Assembly: GCA_039621445.1 (NCBI GenBank)
Contig: CP154957.1
Coordinates: 40,574,011 to 40,638,010 of the forward strand
Length of the DNA stretch: 64,000 nt
Direction of reading: 5' to 3'
DNA from: Euglena gracilis
Taxonomy: Eukaryota; Euglenida; Euglenophyceae; Euglenales
How positions within the stretch are numbered: position 1 is the first letter of the stretch; each line of letters starts with the position of its first letter. Under the pieces are notes generated by a model. It was given only the letters and a program-made list of their open reading frames with translations. It did no database searches and was not told where the DNA came from. The position numbers were made by a program, and so were the translations under genes. Shown here piece by piece: positions 18,818 through 30,066 of the stretch.

Positions 18818-19730
18818 TTTGCTCAGGCAAATTCTGGAAGGGAAACAAATACAAAATTCAACCATTAAAGATTTCCTGGGAAGAAACCCCAGTTTGAAAA
18901 GGTACCAAAGTGCCTTTACGCTTTTATGGGTGATTCTGGACAAAATGGGGGTGCCCCCCCCTTTAGCCACCACTGACCAAGTGGCTGACGCTTTAATTCA
19001 ACTTTTTCAATTTTCAAAGGCCCAAGCCCGTAATGCATACAGTGCTATGCTTTTGATCCCTGGCTTTGGTGGCCTAAGGTTTAATACCTTATTAGCACCT
19101 TATAAAAGGCTTTGGAACCAAAATCTGGAGAAGTATGGTGCTTTTTGGGATCCCCTCCCAATCCTCCAGGGGCTGGCAAGGCAGCCTGTGCCCACTGATA
19201 TTTGTGCATTGCGCACACAGCTCATTTTCGGTTCACGCATCCTCTGTTTATATCGTTCATCTGATTTGGCACAAGTCAAAAGAACCACGAGTGTGTTGGG
19301 AGGGGCACCTTACATTCAAATCAAACGTAAAGGGCAAAAATTCCACAAGTGGGAAAGAGTGGTCGCAATTCCCCAATGTCCCCAAATCAGTCCCTTTCAT
19401 TTAATTATGGCTTATGTGGCCGCCACCCGGTTTAACGTACAGCCTGGGGGTCCCCTTTTGATTTCATTAAAACCCCCCTATACACCCATAAGTGCTGACA
19501 CAATTGCTTCTATTACAAGGGAATTTTTGTCCAAACAAGGAGTACCCCCCCAGGTGTGGGACCCCACTCCACCAGAGGGGCAGGGGTTTGGTTACTAAAA
19601 AAATTGGGCCTTTCAGCCCAAGAAGTTTGTGAAATTGGTCAATGGAAAGGGGTTGAAGCTTTTACAGCCCATTATCAAAGACTTGGTGCCCAAGGTGCCT
19701 TGGAAAATGCCCTGGCCCCCCTAATTTCAG
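18798..19730 (+). CDS. Element D tyrosine recombinase
   Basis: Begins MAPPLHDLLRQILEGKQIQN and overlaps the upstream frame by 20 bases. Core-binding region: PSLKRYQSAFTLLWVILDKM, ARNAYSAMLLIPGFGGLR. Catalytic region: TQLIFGSRILCLYRSSDL (first Arg), YIQIKRKGQKF (Lys), SADTIASITREFLSKQGV. The HxxR motif (PHSTRGAGVWLLKKLG) and the nucleophile Tyr (EAFTAHYQRLG) are present from 19,556 but one frame over, so a single-base indel near 19,557 separates them. Otherwise all catalytic residues are intact. Confidence 0.82.
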
Positions 19731-20136
19731 TGCACAATCTGGCCTCACAATGGCAAAGTGCGGAGCCCGAGGTGTCTCGTACTCCCTCGAGGCAAACCGA
19801 CCAGGGAGGAAGGGACACCGAGGGCGAAGCACAAAGACATTGTGAGCCCGACCCCCCCCTCCCATTGAAAAAATTTGTCTTCAAACGCCCTCGGTCAGCA
19901 AGTGGGGGCCAGGGTGGGGAAGAGGGGGGGGACCCCCCCAGGGGAATCGGACTCCCACGACACAGGAAGGGGGAGGAAGGGACCAAGAGGGCGAAGCACA
20001 AGAAGATGGTGAAGAAGCTGCTTTTTGTTGCCGGCAAGGAAAGCAGGACCTCACCATCTCGCAGTGCGGAGCCCGAATGGTCGAGACAGCTCCATGGTCG
20101 CCACGTCGGAGACAATGCAGCCAGCTCCGGCGAGGC

Positions 20137-20216
20137 GGCACTAAGGGGAGACGCCTAACCCAGCACAACGAACAATCACGCAACACCGCCGGCGAACAAG
20201 GCATGGCCTCACAATG
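20137..20216 (-). repeat. Right inverted terminal repeat of element D
   Basis: Starts GGCACTAAGGGGAGACG and ends GGCATGGCCTCACAATG. It is identical, in reverse complement, to 15,624-15,703. Confidence 0.95.
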
Positions 20217-20277
20217 TCTTTGTGCTTCGCCCTCGGTGTCCCTTCCTCCCTGGTCGGTTTGCCTCGAGGGAGTACGA

Positions 20278-21950
20278 GCGAAAGAAGTCGAAACCTCTCC
20301 GGAACGCGTGGTGTGTAAAACGTTTGGGCTGCTTCAGATTGGGCCATTTTTGATTTTTGATCGTTATCAGAAGTTGGAACATTTATTTGCATTCTCATTC
20401 CTTGAAATTGGAAAGTGGAAAATGGGAAAATGGAATGGGAAAATGAAATGAAAGAAAACTTCCTTTTCGCGTAAGATGCCAGAGTTTTTTCCACCCAGGT
20501 TGGTGGGGAAAAAAGCTTGCAAAAAAGCCAGTGCTTGGGAATGGACAAAATATGCAGGGGAAAAAACAGAACCAAATTGCTGTCACTGCCGGATGGCCAA
20601 CGGCCGCACCCAGCATCCACCGAGTCGGGGGGAGACACAATGCTTGGCGCTTGCTCATGGTGAACAGCTGAAAGTGATTGCGCAAAGTAAAATCTCCTGG
20701 AGGGGACCAGGATGGTTGCAATAAAGGGAGGCTGGCGAATTGTTTGTGATGAACACATTGCTCAAGCAGGAAGAGCCAAGATAGCCCTCTGCATGCTGTA
20801 ACGCGTCAGCGTGTGGCTGAACTCATGTCAGAATCGGTGCTGGGTTGCATAATCAATCGAATAAATTAAATACCCAATGCCCGCATTATTATTCCTGTCA
20901 CTCCTGTGGATGCATGGCGGTGGACATTGATGAACTTGAAGATATTCTCATCCTTTTTCGTTGTGAAAGTTCTTTTAAAAAATTCTGGGTGATAAATTAT
21001 GAATGCATGGCAAACCTTCCACTTGTGGGACCCCGAAGGGGTCTGGACTCCCTCCAACAACAGTCAATAACAGGGGGCCGTGCCCGAAGGGGGGGGGGGG
21101 GTCCCACAAATGCAAACCCAGTTCTCCTTTTGGGATGGCTGCTGGATTTTTGACTGGGACCCACCCCGAATTGACCGGCAGTGCGGTCAGAGGGATGACG
21201 TTTATTGTAGGAATTAAGCTTCGGCGGTGCAAATTGCCCATGAAAAATTTGACTGAAAAGCGCTCCGGAAAGCCGTAAAATTGTACGCAAAAACAGGCAA
21301 AAAATTTTCTGTTGCACTTCCTTGCTTAAATTTTTTGCCGTTTAAGATGATAAAATAGACAAAGCGGAAAACCGCTTCAATGATTTTTAAATTTTATCTC
21401 ATGTAGAGAACAGAGAGAAGCGTGTAACAACAAAAGGCATTAGAAAATATGTATTTATTGCTTACCCATGAATGTGTGTGATGGAAAAATTTAACCGAAT
21501 GTTATGTATATAACTGACAAATAAGCATAACAACAAAAATAAAAAATAAACCACATTGAAGCGGATTACCGCTTCACTGATGCGGAAGCACATGATACTA
21601 CGAAAATAAGCAGAGGAAGACAGCGATATCTTTGCTCATTGCGAAATGAAAAGGAAGAGAGACCACGTCCTTACTTTGTCATCAACTCTCCCTGACACCG
21701 ACGTTGGCCACCGTCGGTGTCGGGTCACCTATGGGCTGCCGGGGCCGCAAGCGGCGGAAGCAGGCACCCGGCAGCCCCGTGGCTCCCCCCCTTACGCTGC
21801 TGTAGACAAAATGATTTTGTACTTGGGTGCACCGATTACTCGCCTTGCAGGTTGATGGTGCACTCAGCAGTTTAGCGGTTGAGTAGTGCGCGACACACAT
21901 TCGTAGGTCGACGAAAAGGAGGTCTTGTACGGCTAGCGGTTTTCCACTAG

Positions 21951-21983
<33 letters not shown>

Positions 21984-22810
21984 CTATATATACATATATA
22001 TATATATGAATTATTCACAATATTTGGTTACAAATGAGGAAGAATTGAAAACAAAAGGGGAGAGGCTGGACCGGGTCCGTTTCACTTCCTCGTACCCCTG
22101 AACGATGCCCAGTCGTCAGGGGTTCGGTTACGGCTTTTGCTGGACCGGGCAGGCGATTGCACAGTCCAGGCTCCCCGTTGTTCTCAGTACACAAACTTTA
22201 TGTAGTGCCTGCTGGGGTGGCCATTGTGGGGTCAACTTTAGGACCCCCCAGGGGGGGGGTCCTAAAATTTACACCTGCCATAGAAATACATACACACACA
22301 TATATATGTGTGTGTGAATATATGGCAGCTCCCAACTATATGGCCCCCCCAGGGGGGTCATATAGTTGGGAGGGTCCTCCTTTTTTGTGTTAATGATGGG
22401 TTAGGGTTACAAATTCGGCTAACTAACTTTCGGCCTAACTTGTACACCTAACACCCGTCTATAAGTTAGGCCTAACCCGAACCCTAAGCGGCCTAACTTC
22501 TCCCTAAATTTCCCAAAAATGGGTGCCCACCGGCCCGCCGGCTGGAACCCTAACCCTATCCCAATCAATAACCCCAATTCCCCCGATGGTTGAACCTGGG
22601 TCCCAGCATACGACCCCCCCCCCTGCTCCCAACTATATGACCCATGGGTCATATGCCATACACACACACACACACACGCACATATATATATGTATATATG
22701 TATATATGTATATATATGTATATATGTCTATCTCTACTGTCTCTACTATTAGGCAGGGTATTGCATCCATCCATCCATCCATCCATCCATCCATCCAATC
22801 CATCTATCAT

Positions 22811-22841
<31 letters not shown>

Positions 22842-22985
22842 ATGCATGCATATTCATCCATTTTATATGATTTTAATATTATGTTTTTGGAACTTTGGCC
22901 TGTGGGCAAGAGCGTCTCGGATGCAATCAAATGAAGAGCTTAAAAAAAAACCCTCTAAACTCCGTTGCTTGCCTCACTCAGACAA
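20278..22985. other. Intergenic stretch between element D and MVP 3' end
   Basis: No recognisable gene. It holds an (AT)n run at 21,953-22,010; G-run hairpins at about 22,228-22,275 (TTTAGGACC arms) and 22,331-22,371 (CCCAACTATATG arms); a patch of degenerate CCTAA/CCCTAA words at 22,400-22,570; and a microsatellite cluster at 22,660-22,845 ((CA)n, TATATG-type, (CATC)n, (CA)n). At 21,693-21,780 two strong short hairpins sit side by side. Confidence 0.6.
22660..22845. repeat. Microsatellite cluster
   Basis: (CA)n at 22,660-22,676, a TATATATGTATATATG-type run at 22,682-22,730, (CATC)n at 22,767-22,798 and (CA)n at 22,811-22,838. It lies just beyond the MVP stop codon on the minus strand, so it could be in the 3' untranslated region. 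Confidence 0.85.
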
Positions 22986-23251
22986 TCAGAGAGGGAAAGA
23001 AACCAGCTCCTGCCACGCCGCCCCAATCAGTCCCTTGGCTGTGTTGAAGAGGTTGATGGGAGACGACCCGTCAGTGATGAGGTAGCCCTTCAGGCCCAGG
23101 CCCTCCAGCAGCTTCGCTTGCATTTCCGGCCCGGCCTGTGCCACGGCCAGCAGCGTGTCCTGCCCGATGGCCCCCACTGTCTCCGTGAACCGCCGTGTCT
23201 CAATGTCTGCCAGCTCCTTCGCCTTCACGAGGTCCATCTCGTTCAGCCGCT
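22986..23251 (-). CDS. MVP: MVP exon 13 (C-terminus, cap-ring)
   Basis: Encodes [80 protein letters not shown] and QELVSFPL, then TGA at 22,988-22,986. VAGPEMQ-KLL--LGLK--LITDG and [10 protein letters not shown] are the most recognisable C-terminal MVP strings, at the end of the cap-helix and the cap-ring. The tail after GLIG is short, as in other protist MVPs. Confidence 0.94.
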
Positions 23252-24879
23252 GTTGGTGCCAGGTAGCTCCTCAGGGATGGGTCTGAGGCAGTGGGGCACA
23301 AAGCCTCGCCAAAAAAAAATGGATCGGAAGGAGGAGGCAAATTTGGAGAGATATCCCCATTAGGGACATATTTTTTTTTATTTAAGGCGGGGGGTCCACC
23401 AGGGCAAAACGGGAAGGCCTGGTGGGGGTCGACCCCCCCACCCACCACAGCATTTTCACCAATTTCAGGAAAACGGGGATATTGGCCGGAAATTTGGAAA
23501 TTTTTTTGAAAAATGAACCCAAAACACATGATTTTTTGATGGAAAACCACATATTTTTCGCAAAAAAAATCTCAAAAATTTCAGGGTTAAAAATTGGTAG
23601 TTTTTCGGAGGGGGGGGGAAACGAAGGTCAAAAAAAGTGGACCAAATTTGGGCACAATCAAATTTTACTAACATGTTTCTCCTTGAAATTTTTTGGACTA
23701 TGGCTTTTTTTGCTTCAAAACCTCTCAAAACCAAAATTTTGAGAAAATGTTGAATTTTTGGAAGGTGTGAAAAAAATGGGGTTTGGGGGGGTTTTGGGGG
23801 GGACTATGGGTCCCAAAATGGGTCAAAAAACACCCGGCGCCAGAAAAAAAATTTTGGGTCCAAAAATTGGTGCTCCCGGAAATACGGGAAGAGGTGGTGG
23901 GGGGGGTCGACCCCCCCCACCCACCATGTGGGGGGTGGGGGGGGGTCGACCCGACCCCCCCACCACCCTGGCTGTTCAGCCGATTCCCGTTCTGCCCTGG
24001 GGTCCACCCCCCACCCACCAGGTCAAAAACAAGCCAAATATGGCTAAAACAAACCTCCGGCAGGGGACTCACAAGGCCAAGGGGGAGGAGGGGGTCCGGG
24101 AGACCCACCCACCCAACCCCTCCCCACCAAATTTTAAAAAAAATCCTTGATCCCAACTGCAAACCAGACTGCTGTTTATTAATTGGTCCTGCATCTGACC
24201 TACCTTTTTTCAGGGTTGCTGACTTGTTCAATTCACATTCAGCTGCCAAACAGTCAGGACCATGACGTCGCTTTTGAACCCCCCCGCTCTGGCTGTCTGG
24301 GGGGTCCAGCCCAGAGGCTGGAATGCTTGGGCTGGCTGGAAAAAGGCTGCTGGCTGATCCCATAAGCCAAAAGCACACCATCCAATTGGGGGGGGGGGGT
24401 CCATCCACTGCCGACCAACGAGCTTTATTTATTTTGCAGCCGCCCAAAGGGCAGGTGGATTGCAGCATGGGGGAGTTCTGATTTTTTTTTTTGCTTTCGG
24501 GGATGCAAAAAAGGAATGAACAAAAAGGGGCTGGCCAGGGTAAATTTTCGGCTCAAAGAAAAATGCTTCTGTGCAGTTTTGGGGGACATTTTTGCAGTTT
24601 CGAGTTTTGGTACCCAATTTGACCCCCAGTCGAACCCAGATCCAGCTGGGGGACCCCCATGCTGGATCTGCTGGCCCCCAGCCATGGGGGCCAGCAGGGG
24701 GGGGGGGGATCAGCAGGGGGATATGCAACTTGCATAATTTGCATTTTTTGCAGACTTCAAAATCCTGAAAATTTGCATTTTTAGGCATAATGAAAAATTT
24801 CCCCCAAAATCGCATTTTTGCATTTTTGCATATTCCGCCTTTTGCACAGGTAAATTGTTCTACACTTTTTGCGCGTTAC

Positions 24880-25210
24880 CTCCCCCCCCCCTTGTCCAAC
24901 GACCGCTAATGTTCGTCTCTGACCGGGGGGGGGGGGTTGTTAAAATGGCCAATGGGCGTCTCTGACCAGGGGGGTGGTCGTTAGACAGGGGGGGGATTTC
25001 CGGCGCGTCTCGCTGGAAATTTTTGGCGCTTCGCGCCTGACAATAGCCAATCCCATGCATAATGTTGACTCAAGGAAGATGGAACAACTTACCACAAGAC
25101 CATTTTGCAACATCACCATTCGAGCGACGATAGTGAACACAACAACCCACTGGATAGTGGTTCATCACAGAAGCCGGAGAAGCTGCAAAGAACAAATCAA
25201 AAAAAAAAAA

Positions 25211-25271
<61 letters not shown>

Positions 25272-25470
25272 CACCCCCCCCCCCCCCCCTCCCCCCCCCG
25301 CCCCCCCCCCCCCCCCCCCCCCCCCTCCCACCCACCCCCCCCCCCCCCCCCCCCAACAACATCAATACCCTTATCAAATCTCATTTCCCAAAGATCGTCT
25401 ACAAAAAGATTGTCTCTGACCGGGGGGGGGGTCGTTGGACAAGCCCGGTCGTTGGACAGGGGGGGGGGGA
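24880..25470. repeat. Poly-A/poly-C tracts flanked by G-run hairpin repeats (in MVP intron 12)
   Basis: A pure A tract of about 70 bases (25,199-25,269, one interruption) is followed directly by about 85 bases of almost pure C (25,270-25,354). On each side lie copies of a hairpin word family (CTCTGACCGGGGGG, GTCGTTGGACAGGGGG) at 24,890-24,990 and 25,410-25,465. No gene is seen. Confidence 0.8.
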
Positions 25471-26076
25471 GGTAGCAGTGGTTGCATTATGAAATATAAA
25501 TGAATGCAACTGGGGAAACCAACCATGTCACTTTGCAAGGTTGCACCACACTTTCTGTTGGTGTGGTATTTTTTCGTGCTTTGGGTTTTCTCGGCTTTTG
25601 TGCAAGACACTTTTCTGTTTGTGCTTTTATGTGTCCTGGTAGAGAAAAGTGCAATCCAAAACATGCATGGTGTTTGAGCAAATGGCGCCGAAGAAGGTTA
25701 CCTGGGAGAGGTGGACATTTTTCTAGTCCTCTCTACCAGAAAATGTACAGCCCCGGGGAGCTCCTAAAGGAATTTACATGCAACTTGCATTTTTTGGGCT
25801 TTCTTTGCATTTTTTTGCATTGCATATTTTGAGGGGCTTGCTGAATGTCCCCCCAGGGCTGGGAAGGCCTGGTGAGGGGGGGTCGGACCCCAGGTGGGGC
25901 GATCAACCCACCATGGCACCCGCTCAAAGAATGCACCGAAGGAAAATTTTGACCAAAAAATCGGGGGAAATATGGGAAGGTGGGGGGATTAGACCCCCCA
26001 CCAGGATGGGGGTGGGGTGGTCGACCACCCACTACCCATAGGGGTTGCAGTGATTCCCATACAGCCCCCCCCCCCC

Positions 26077-26563
26077 AGGGGGGGATAATTGATATGGGAG
26101 GCCTTCGGAAAAATTGCGGGAAAATTGCGGAAAAATTGTGGAAATTGCGGAAAAATTGCGGGAAAATTGATATCGGGTATACACATTTCTGCTTGAGGGG
26201 ACTTAGAAATTTTTCAACTGTGAGGTTCAGAACACCGCAACACCCACGTCGATGCAGGCGAGCACAAATCAACGCGCTTGATGTTCTTTGCACAGGTGGG
26301 ACGCACCCAATCCTGTGACCAGTGGTGCACCTGTGAGAAAAATTGGTAAACTGGGGGAGGGGGGGGAACAATAAAACACAATAGCACACCTGTATCCATT
26401 TGAAGAATGGCTTGAACTCATTGCATCTTTGGTGGGAAAAAAATTCTGCGAAAAAAAATGGAAAAAATTGCGGAAAAATTGCGGGAATTGCGGAAAAATT
26501 GCGGGAAATTGCGGAAATTGCGGAAAATTGCGGAAAAAATGCGGATATCAATTCCCCCCCCCT
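26077..26563 (+). repeat. ATTGCGG-array element, copy 1 (in MVP intron 12)
   Basis: Begins GGGGGGATAATTGATATGGG and ends GGATATCAATTCCCCCCC, so the ends are short inverted repeats. Inside, tandem GGAAAAATTGCGG units lie at both ends, around a unique core containing GTGAGGTTCAGAACACCGC. It is about 95% alike in the core to 37,668-38,177 in the same orientation. Confidence 0.85.
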
Positions 26564-26637
26564 GAGCAATGACGTGGTCAGGACGTGACGGATGCTAAAA
26601 TTTGGGGATTTACAGATGGGGAGGGGATAGCCTGGGC

Positions 26638-26732
26638 GGTACAGCAACTCATTCTGATGCTTCTGTCTCAGGGACAGCAGCTCCGCCTCGGCGGTGATCT
26701 GCATGGCCTCTGCCTTGAGCCTCGCCTGGGCC
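26638..26732 (-). CDS. MVP: MVP exon 12 (cap-helix)
   Basis: Encodes AQARLKAEAMQITAEAELLS then LRQKHQNELLY, a continuation of the cap-helix coiled coil. The codons upstream are open (KVAGYQVFLHNSLRL) but do not match MVP. The following intron starts GCCCAGGC (CAG at +4) and ends with CTGGCACCAAC, with CCAGG pairing to CCTGG. Confidence 0.9.
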
Positions 26733-27334
26733 AACCGCAGGCTGTTGTGCAGAAACACCTGATACCCTGCGACTTTGAGCATCCAGGGAATGGCCTCCGG
26801 CTGTTTGTCAACTTTCAGAAACACTGGGGCGGTTTGTTCAAAAATCCCACTGAAACTCCTTGGGAGCATTAGGGCTTCCAACCCAGGACTTTCTGCGCCA
26901 GGGAGTGTGCTATAGCACTACCCACCCCAAAATCACCCCCAGGGGGGGTCGAAAAAAGTTCCCTACCCCATAGCATCCCCGGGGGGGTTGCACAATTCCT
27001 TAACAATGAGCCTGAAGAAGAACATATTTTTATCAAAAAACAGCCAAAACTGCAGTGGCAGGTCCAACCAGCGGTTCAGAAAATGAATTTGGAGCCAGCT
27101 CAGCCCTGGGGTGAGCCCAAAAAGTTGTGTTGTGCAATGGGTGCAATGTTGTGCAATGAAAATGAAATGCCAAGAAATTAATGGATGAAATATACAAATG
27201 GTACAGGAAAAAGTGTTTCGAAAATTTTTCAAGATGGCACATTTTTCAGAAAATCCAAAGCAGCTTCCCATGGATTTGATTTACACCATTGTTGTCAGGG
27301 CGAATCCCCATAGTACGGCACTCGAAACCTGGCC

Positions 27335-27654
27335 ACCTCACTCTCACACTCAATATGCGCCGCCTCTGCCCGCGCCTTTGCCTCTGCCTTGGCGGTACCC
27401 GCGGACTCAATCGCCTCGGTCTCCGCCTGCAGCTCCAAATACTCCTTGCGGGCCACCTCAGCCTGGGCCTTGTCCTTGATCACCTGCCGCTCCAGCCGCC
27501 CCTTCGCCTCCTGCTCCTTCCGCTCTGCCTCGTGCCGGGCCGAGGCCTCCTGCGACTTGGTCACAATCTCGATGGCCATCTGCACCGACTTCTGCAGCGA
27601 GTCGCGTGTCTTCTGGTCGACGGGCTCCACCGACTGGATGTCAATGTTCGTAAT
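27335..27654 (-). CDS. MVP: MVP exon 11 (cap-helix)
   Basis: Encodes [80 protein letters not shown] and [20 protein letters not shown]. This is the start of the long alpha-helical cap-helix of MVP, a coiled coil that holds the half-vault together. The border to exon 12 lies in the shared bases GGCC; joined, it reads SEVAQARLKAEAM. Confidence 0.94.
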
Positions 27655-27754
27655 GCACAGCCAGGGGCAGGGTCGAATGGGATGCACGATGGACACCCGT
27701 CGCCTGAGCATCACCCAGCACTGTCACCGGCCCCCTATGGTGCAGTTCTTGTAC

Positions 27755-29025
27755 CCTCCCCCCCCTATGTCCAACGACCGGTAACCTCTGTCCTCTGACC
27801 GGGGGGGCGGTCGTTGGACATAGGGTAGTGACCAAAAAGGTGTCCTCTGACCGGGGGGGTGGTCGTTGGAAACGGGTCGGGGAAAAAAAGTTTTGCCGAA
27901 CCCCCCCAACCAAAACAGGTCAAAGTTTTCTTTCCATTCGCAGCGCCGCCTCCATTTCCAGCCCTGTCCAACAAATTTTCCCAAATGGCACCCACCCAAA
28001 AACGTACCTTCACTGCCGCGGGATTTCAACAAAAAAAACAAATAAGTACCCAGTCGACAATCCCTGCATTCCATCAACCATCTCCATCTCACTCCCATCA
28101 TACAACCTATCCATCTTTCACTCATCACGCCTAGCAAACAAAACCCGAAATAGTCATGGTGGAATGTTTGGGAGTGTGGTGAGCTCCTTCAACAACCGCA
28201 GGCACTACTCCCATCTCCCCCCGGGTGGAGCGCTCGTAATGCACAAAACTCCCCAGAGGGAACATTTTAATGGATGATGGGCTGCGGGGTAGAGCGGAAG
28301 AAAAGCCTTCTACGCTGGCAAACCTCCGGTTTTCACACACCTGCAAAAAAAACATCAAACCTCCGAAAAGGTGTCCTCTGACCGGGGGGGGGGGGGTGGT
28401 CGTTGGACATAGGGGGGTCGTTGGACATAGGGGGGTAAAAGCATTAAAATGCAATTTCCCGCTCATTTTGGGCAATATGCCAATGTATGAAAGATTTTTT
28501 TTTGTGTTGAAAAGAGACCTTCCAATGGTGCCCTTGCAGTCCAGGGGTGGGTGGAGGGGGCTGCCCACCACTTTCATCACAAGGGCATTATCTATTGAGT
28601 ATTGGAAGGTCAATTTACCCCCCCCCTATGTCCAACGACCAGTAACCTCTGTCCTCCGACCGGGGGGGTGGTCGTTGGACATAGGGTAGTGACCAAAAAG
28701 GTGTCCTCTGACCGGGGGGGTGGTCGTTAGACATGGGGTCAAAAAAAAGTTGGTGGGCACCCGGGTCCCTACCCACCCAAAAATGCCCCAATTTTCCCTT
28801 CCGGCGCTTTGCGCCGAAAATTTTCGGCAATTTTGACAAATTTTTGTCCAAAAAGTGTCAAAAATGGCATTTTGGCCAAATTTTTGGCCAATTTTTGGGC
28901 AAAATTTTTCGTCCCGGCGCGAAGCGCCGGGACCAAAAATTTGGTCAAACCTCCGAAAAGGTGTCCTCCGACCGGGGGGGTGGTCATTGGACATAGGGGG
29001 GTCGTTGGACATAGGGGGGGGGGGT
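27755..29025. repeat. Cluster of GGACATAGGGGGG / TCTGACCGGGGGG hairpin repeats (in MVP intron 10)
   Basis: Copies at 27,758-27,870, 28,370-28,435, 28,617-28,740 and 28,960-29,025 combine CCCCCCTATGTCCAACGACC, a middle TGTCCTCTGACCGGGGGG, and the inverted GGTCGTTGGACATAGGG. The arms of each copy are complementary. A further copy is at 37,530-37,648. They resemble short fold-back elements. Confidence 0.75.
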
Positions 29026-29874
29026 AAGACCCGCACCCCTCTGTTGTGAAGGGGGGGTTTCCGGACACCGATTTTTCGAGGGGGCCAAACTAAACAATGG
29101 AATAACCAAAATGACCTCTTCTGGCCTGGGCCAAATTTTGCCCCAAATTGATGACGTCCTGACCACAGAATTACTTAGTGACCCCTGGGGGGGACTTTTC
29201 CCCGGGCCAAAACTTCCCCAGGGCCAAACACCCACTTTTTGGAAAATCCACCCAGCCACACCAAAAATCCAGCCAAAATTTGCCAAAACCGCTTAAAACG
29301 CTTCGGCCGGGCCAAAATCTGACCCATGGCGCACCACCCCTGGAAAGGGTGCACCATGGCCCTGACCACTCACCACACAAACTGGGCCAGAAGCGAATCT
29401 AGCGGCGGCCATAAACAAACAAGAAGCCTAATGCAACTAGGGGGGGGGGGTCCCGAGGCCCCAACCCACCCACCACTCTCGAAAACCCCACCGGGGAGGG
29501 TGGGGTCACACAACTGTTAAGTAAATCTATGATCCTGACATTTGGGCATCCCAAATCAGGGTCCAGGGGGGGAGGACATTAGTTGGGGGGAGGCTACGTT
29601 ACTAGGTCAACCTTTCCATGCTCTAAAAAAAGCACCTCGCACATCGCAAATTTTTTATTTTCGATTTTTGTTGATACCCTTTGTCTGAGAACCCGAAAAG
29701 ATGGGCAAGAACCGGGGGGGGGGGGGCAACATGGGTAAAATCAGAGAGGTGGGGCTGGAAAAGTTCCATTTGTCCCTGGCCCATTGGAAGGGAAAGTAAA
29801 AGTATCAGTTGCAGACTTCTTTTTTGACTCGCTTTTGAAACATAGTTGGAGTTTTGCATGAAAGAAGCCTGGAT

Positions 29875-30066
29875 ACGAATCTTTCCAGCGACGTCTGTCC
29901 CAAAGACGGCAGATCGGATGATGCGGGCAGAGTTGCGGTGGAAGCTGTCAAACACCTCGGCCGCAATGGCTCCTCGGATGCGGGAGGCAACAGCCTTGCA
30001 AGCGTCTCCCACAAAATCGGGGACAGAGAACAGGCGGGTGCACGTGGTCTTGTCTTGTGGATCACC
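29875..30066 (-). CDS. MVP: MVP exon 10 (shoulder domain)
   Basis: Encodes [60 protein letters not shown] and [18 protein letters not shown] and FH-NSARIIR-AVFG are strongly conserved in MVP. The end at CGT is set by CAG at +4 to +6 of intron 10 and matching CTG at -10 to -8; the frame stays open further ([10 protein letters not shown]), so a longer exon is possible. Confidence 0.92.

Larger units (their letters stand above)
15624..20216 (+). mobile_element. DIRS-like element D with perfect 80-bp inverted terminal repeats
   Basis: The left terminal repeat (15,624-15,703) is the exact reverse complement of the right one (20,137-20,216), 80 of 80 bases. Between them lie Gag-like, RT, RNase H, methyltransferase-like and tyrosine recombinase coding regions. 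Inverted terminal repeats with a tyrosine recombinase define DIRS-type elements. Beyond the right repeat, 20,217-20,277 is inverted with respect to 19,768-19,830, as expected for the self-complementary ends used to make the circular intermediate. Perfect repeats suggest recent activity, although the coding region has frameshifts near 17,475 and 19,557. Confidence 0.9.

Noticed and set aside
20428-22400. Small open frames (for example 21,646-21,855) as host genes
   Set aside because: Short, no recognisable motif, composition like the surroundings, and no splice or leader-acceptor context that sets them apart.
25070-25384. Open frames giving poly-Lys/poly-Pro or poly-Phe/poly-Gly
   Set aside because: Pure translation of A and C homopolymers; the same applies to 35,610-36,217 and 44,837-45,596.
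26858-26925. Possible tRNA-derived sequence on the minus strand (TAGTGCTATAGC, then GGGTTGGAAGCCC)
   Set aside because: The A- and B-box-like words are spaced as in a tRNA but the T stem has only three pairs, the acceptor strand has no partner and the loop lacks TTCGA. At best it is a decayed SINE.
24890-29025. CRISPR-like array from the repeated GACCGGGGGG words
   Set aside because: Spacing is irregular, the words form inverted pairs rather than direct repeats, there are no cas genes, and the context is eukaryotic.
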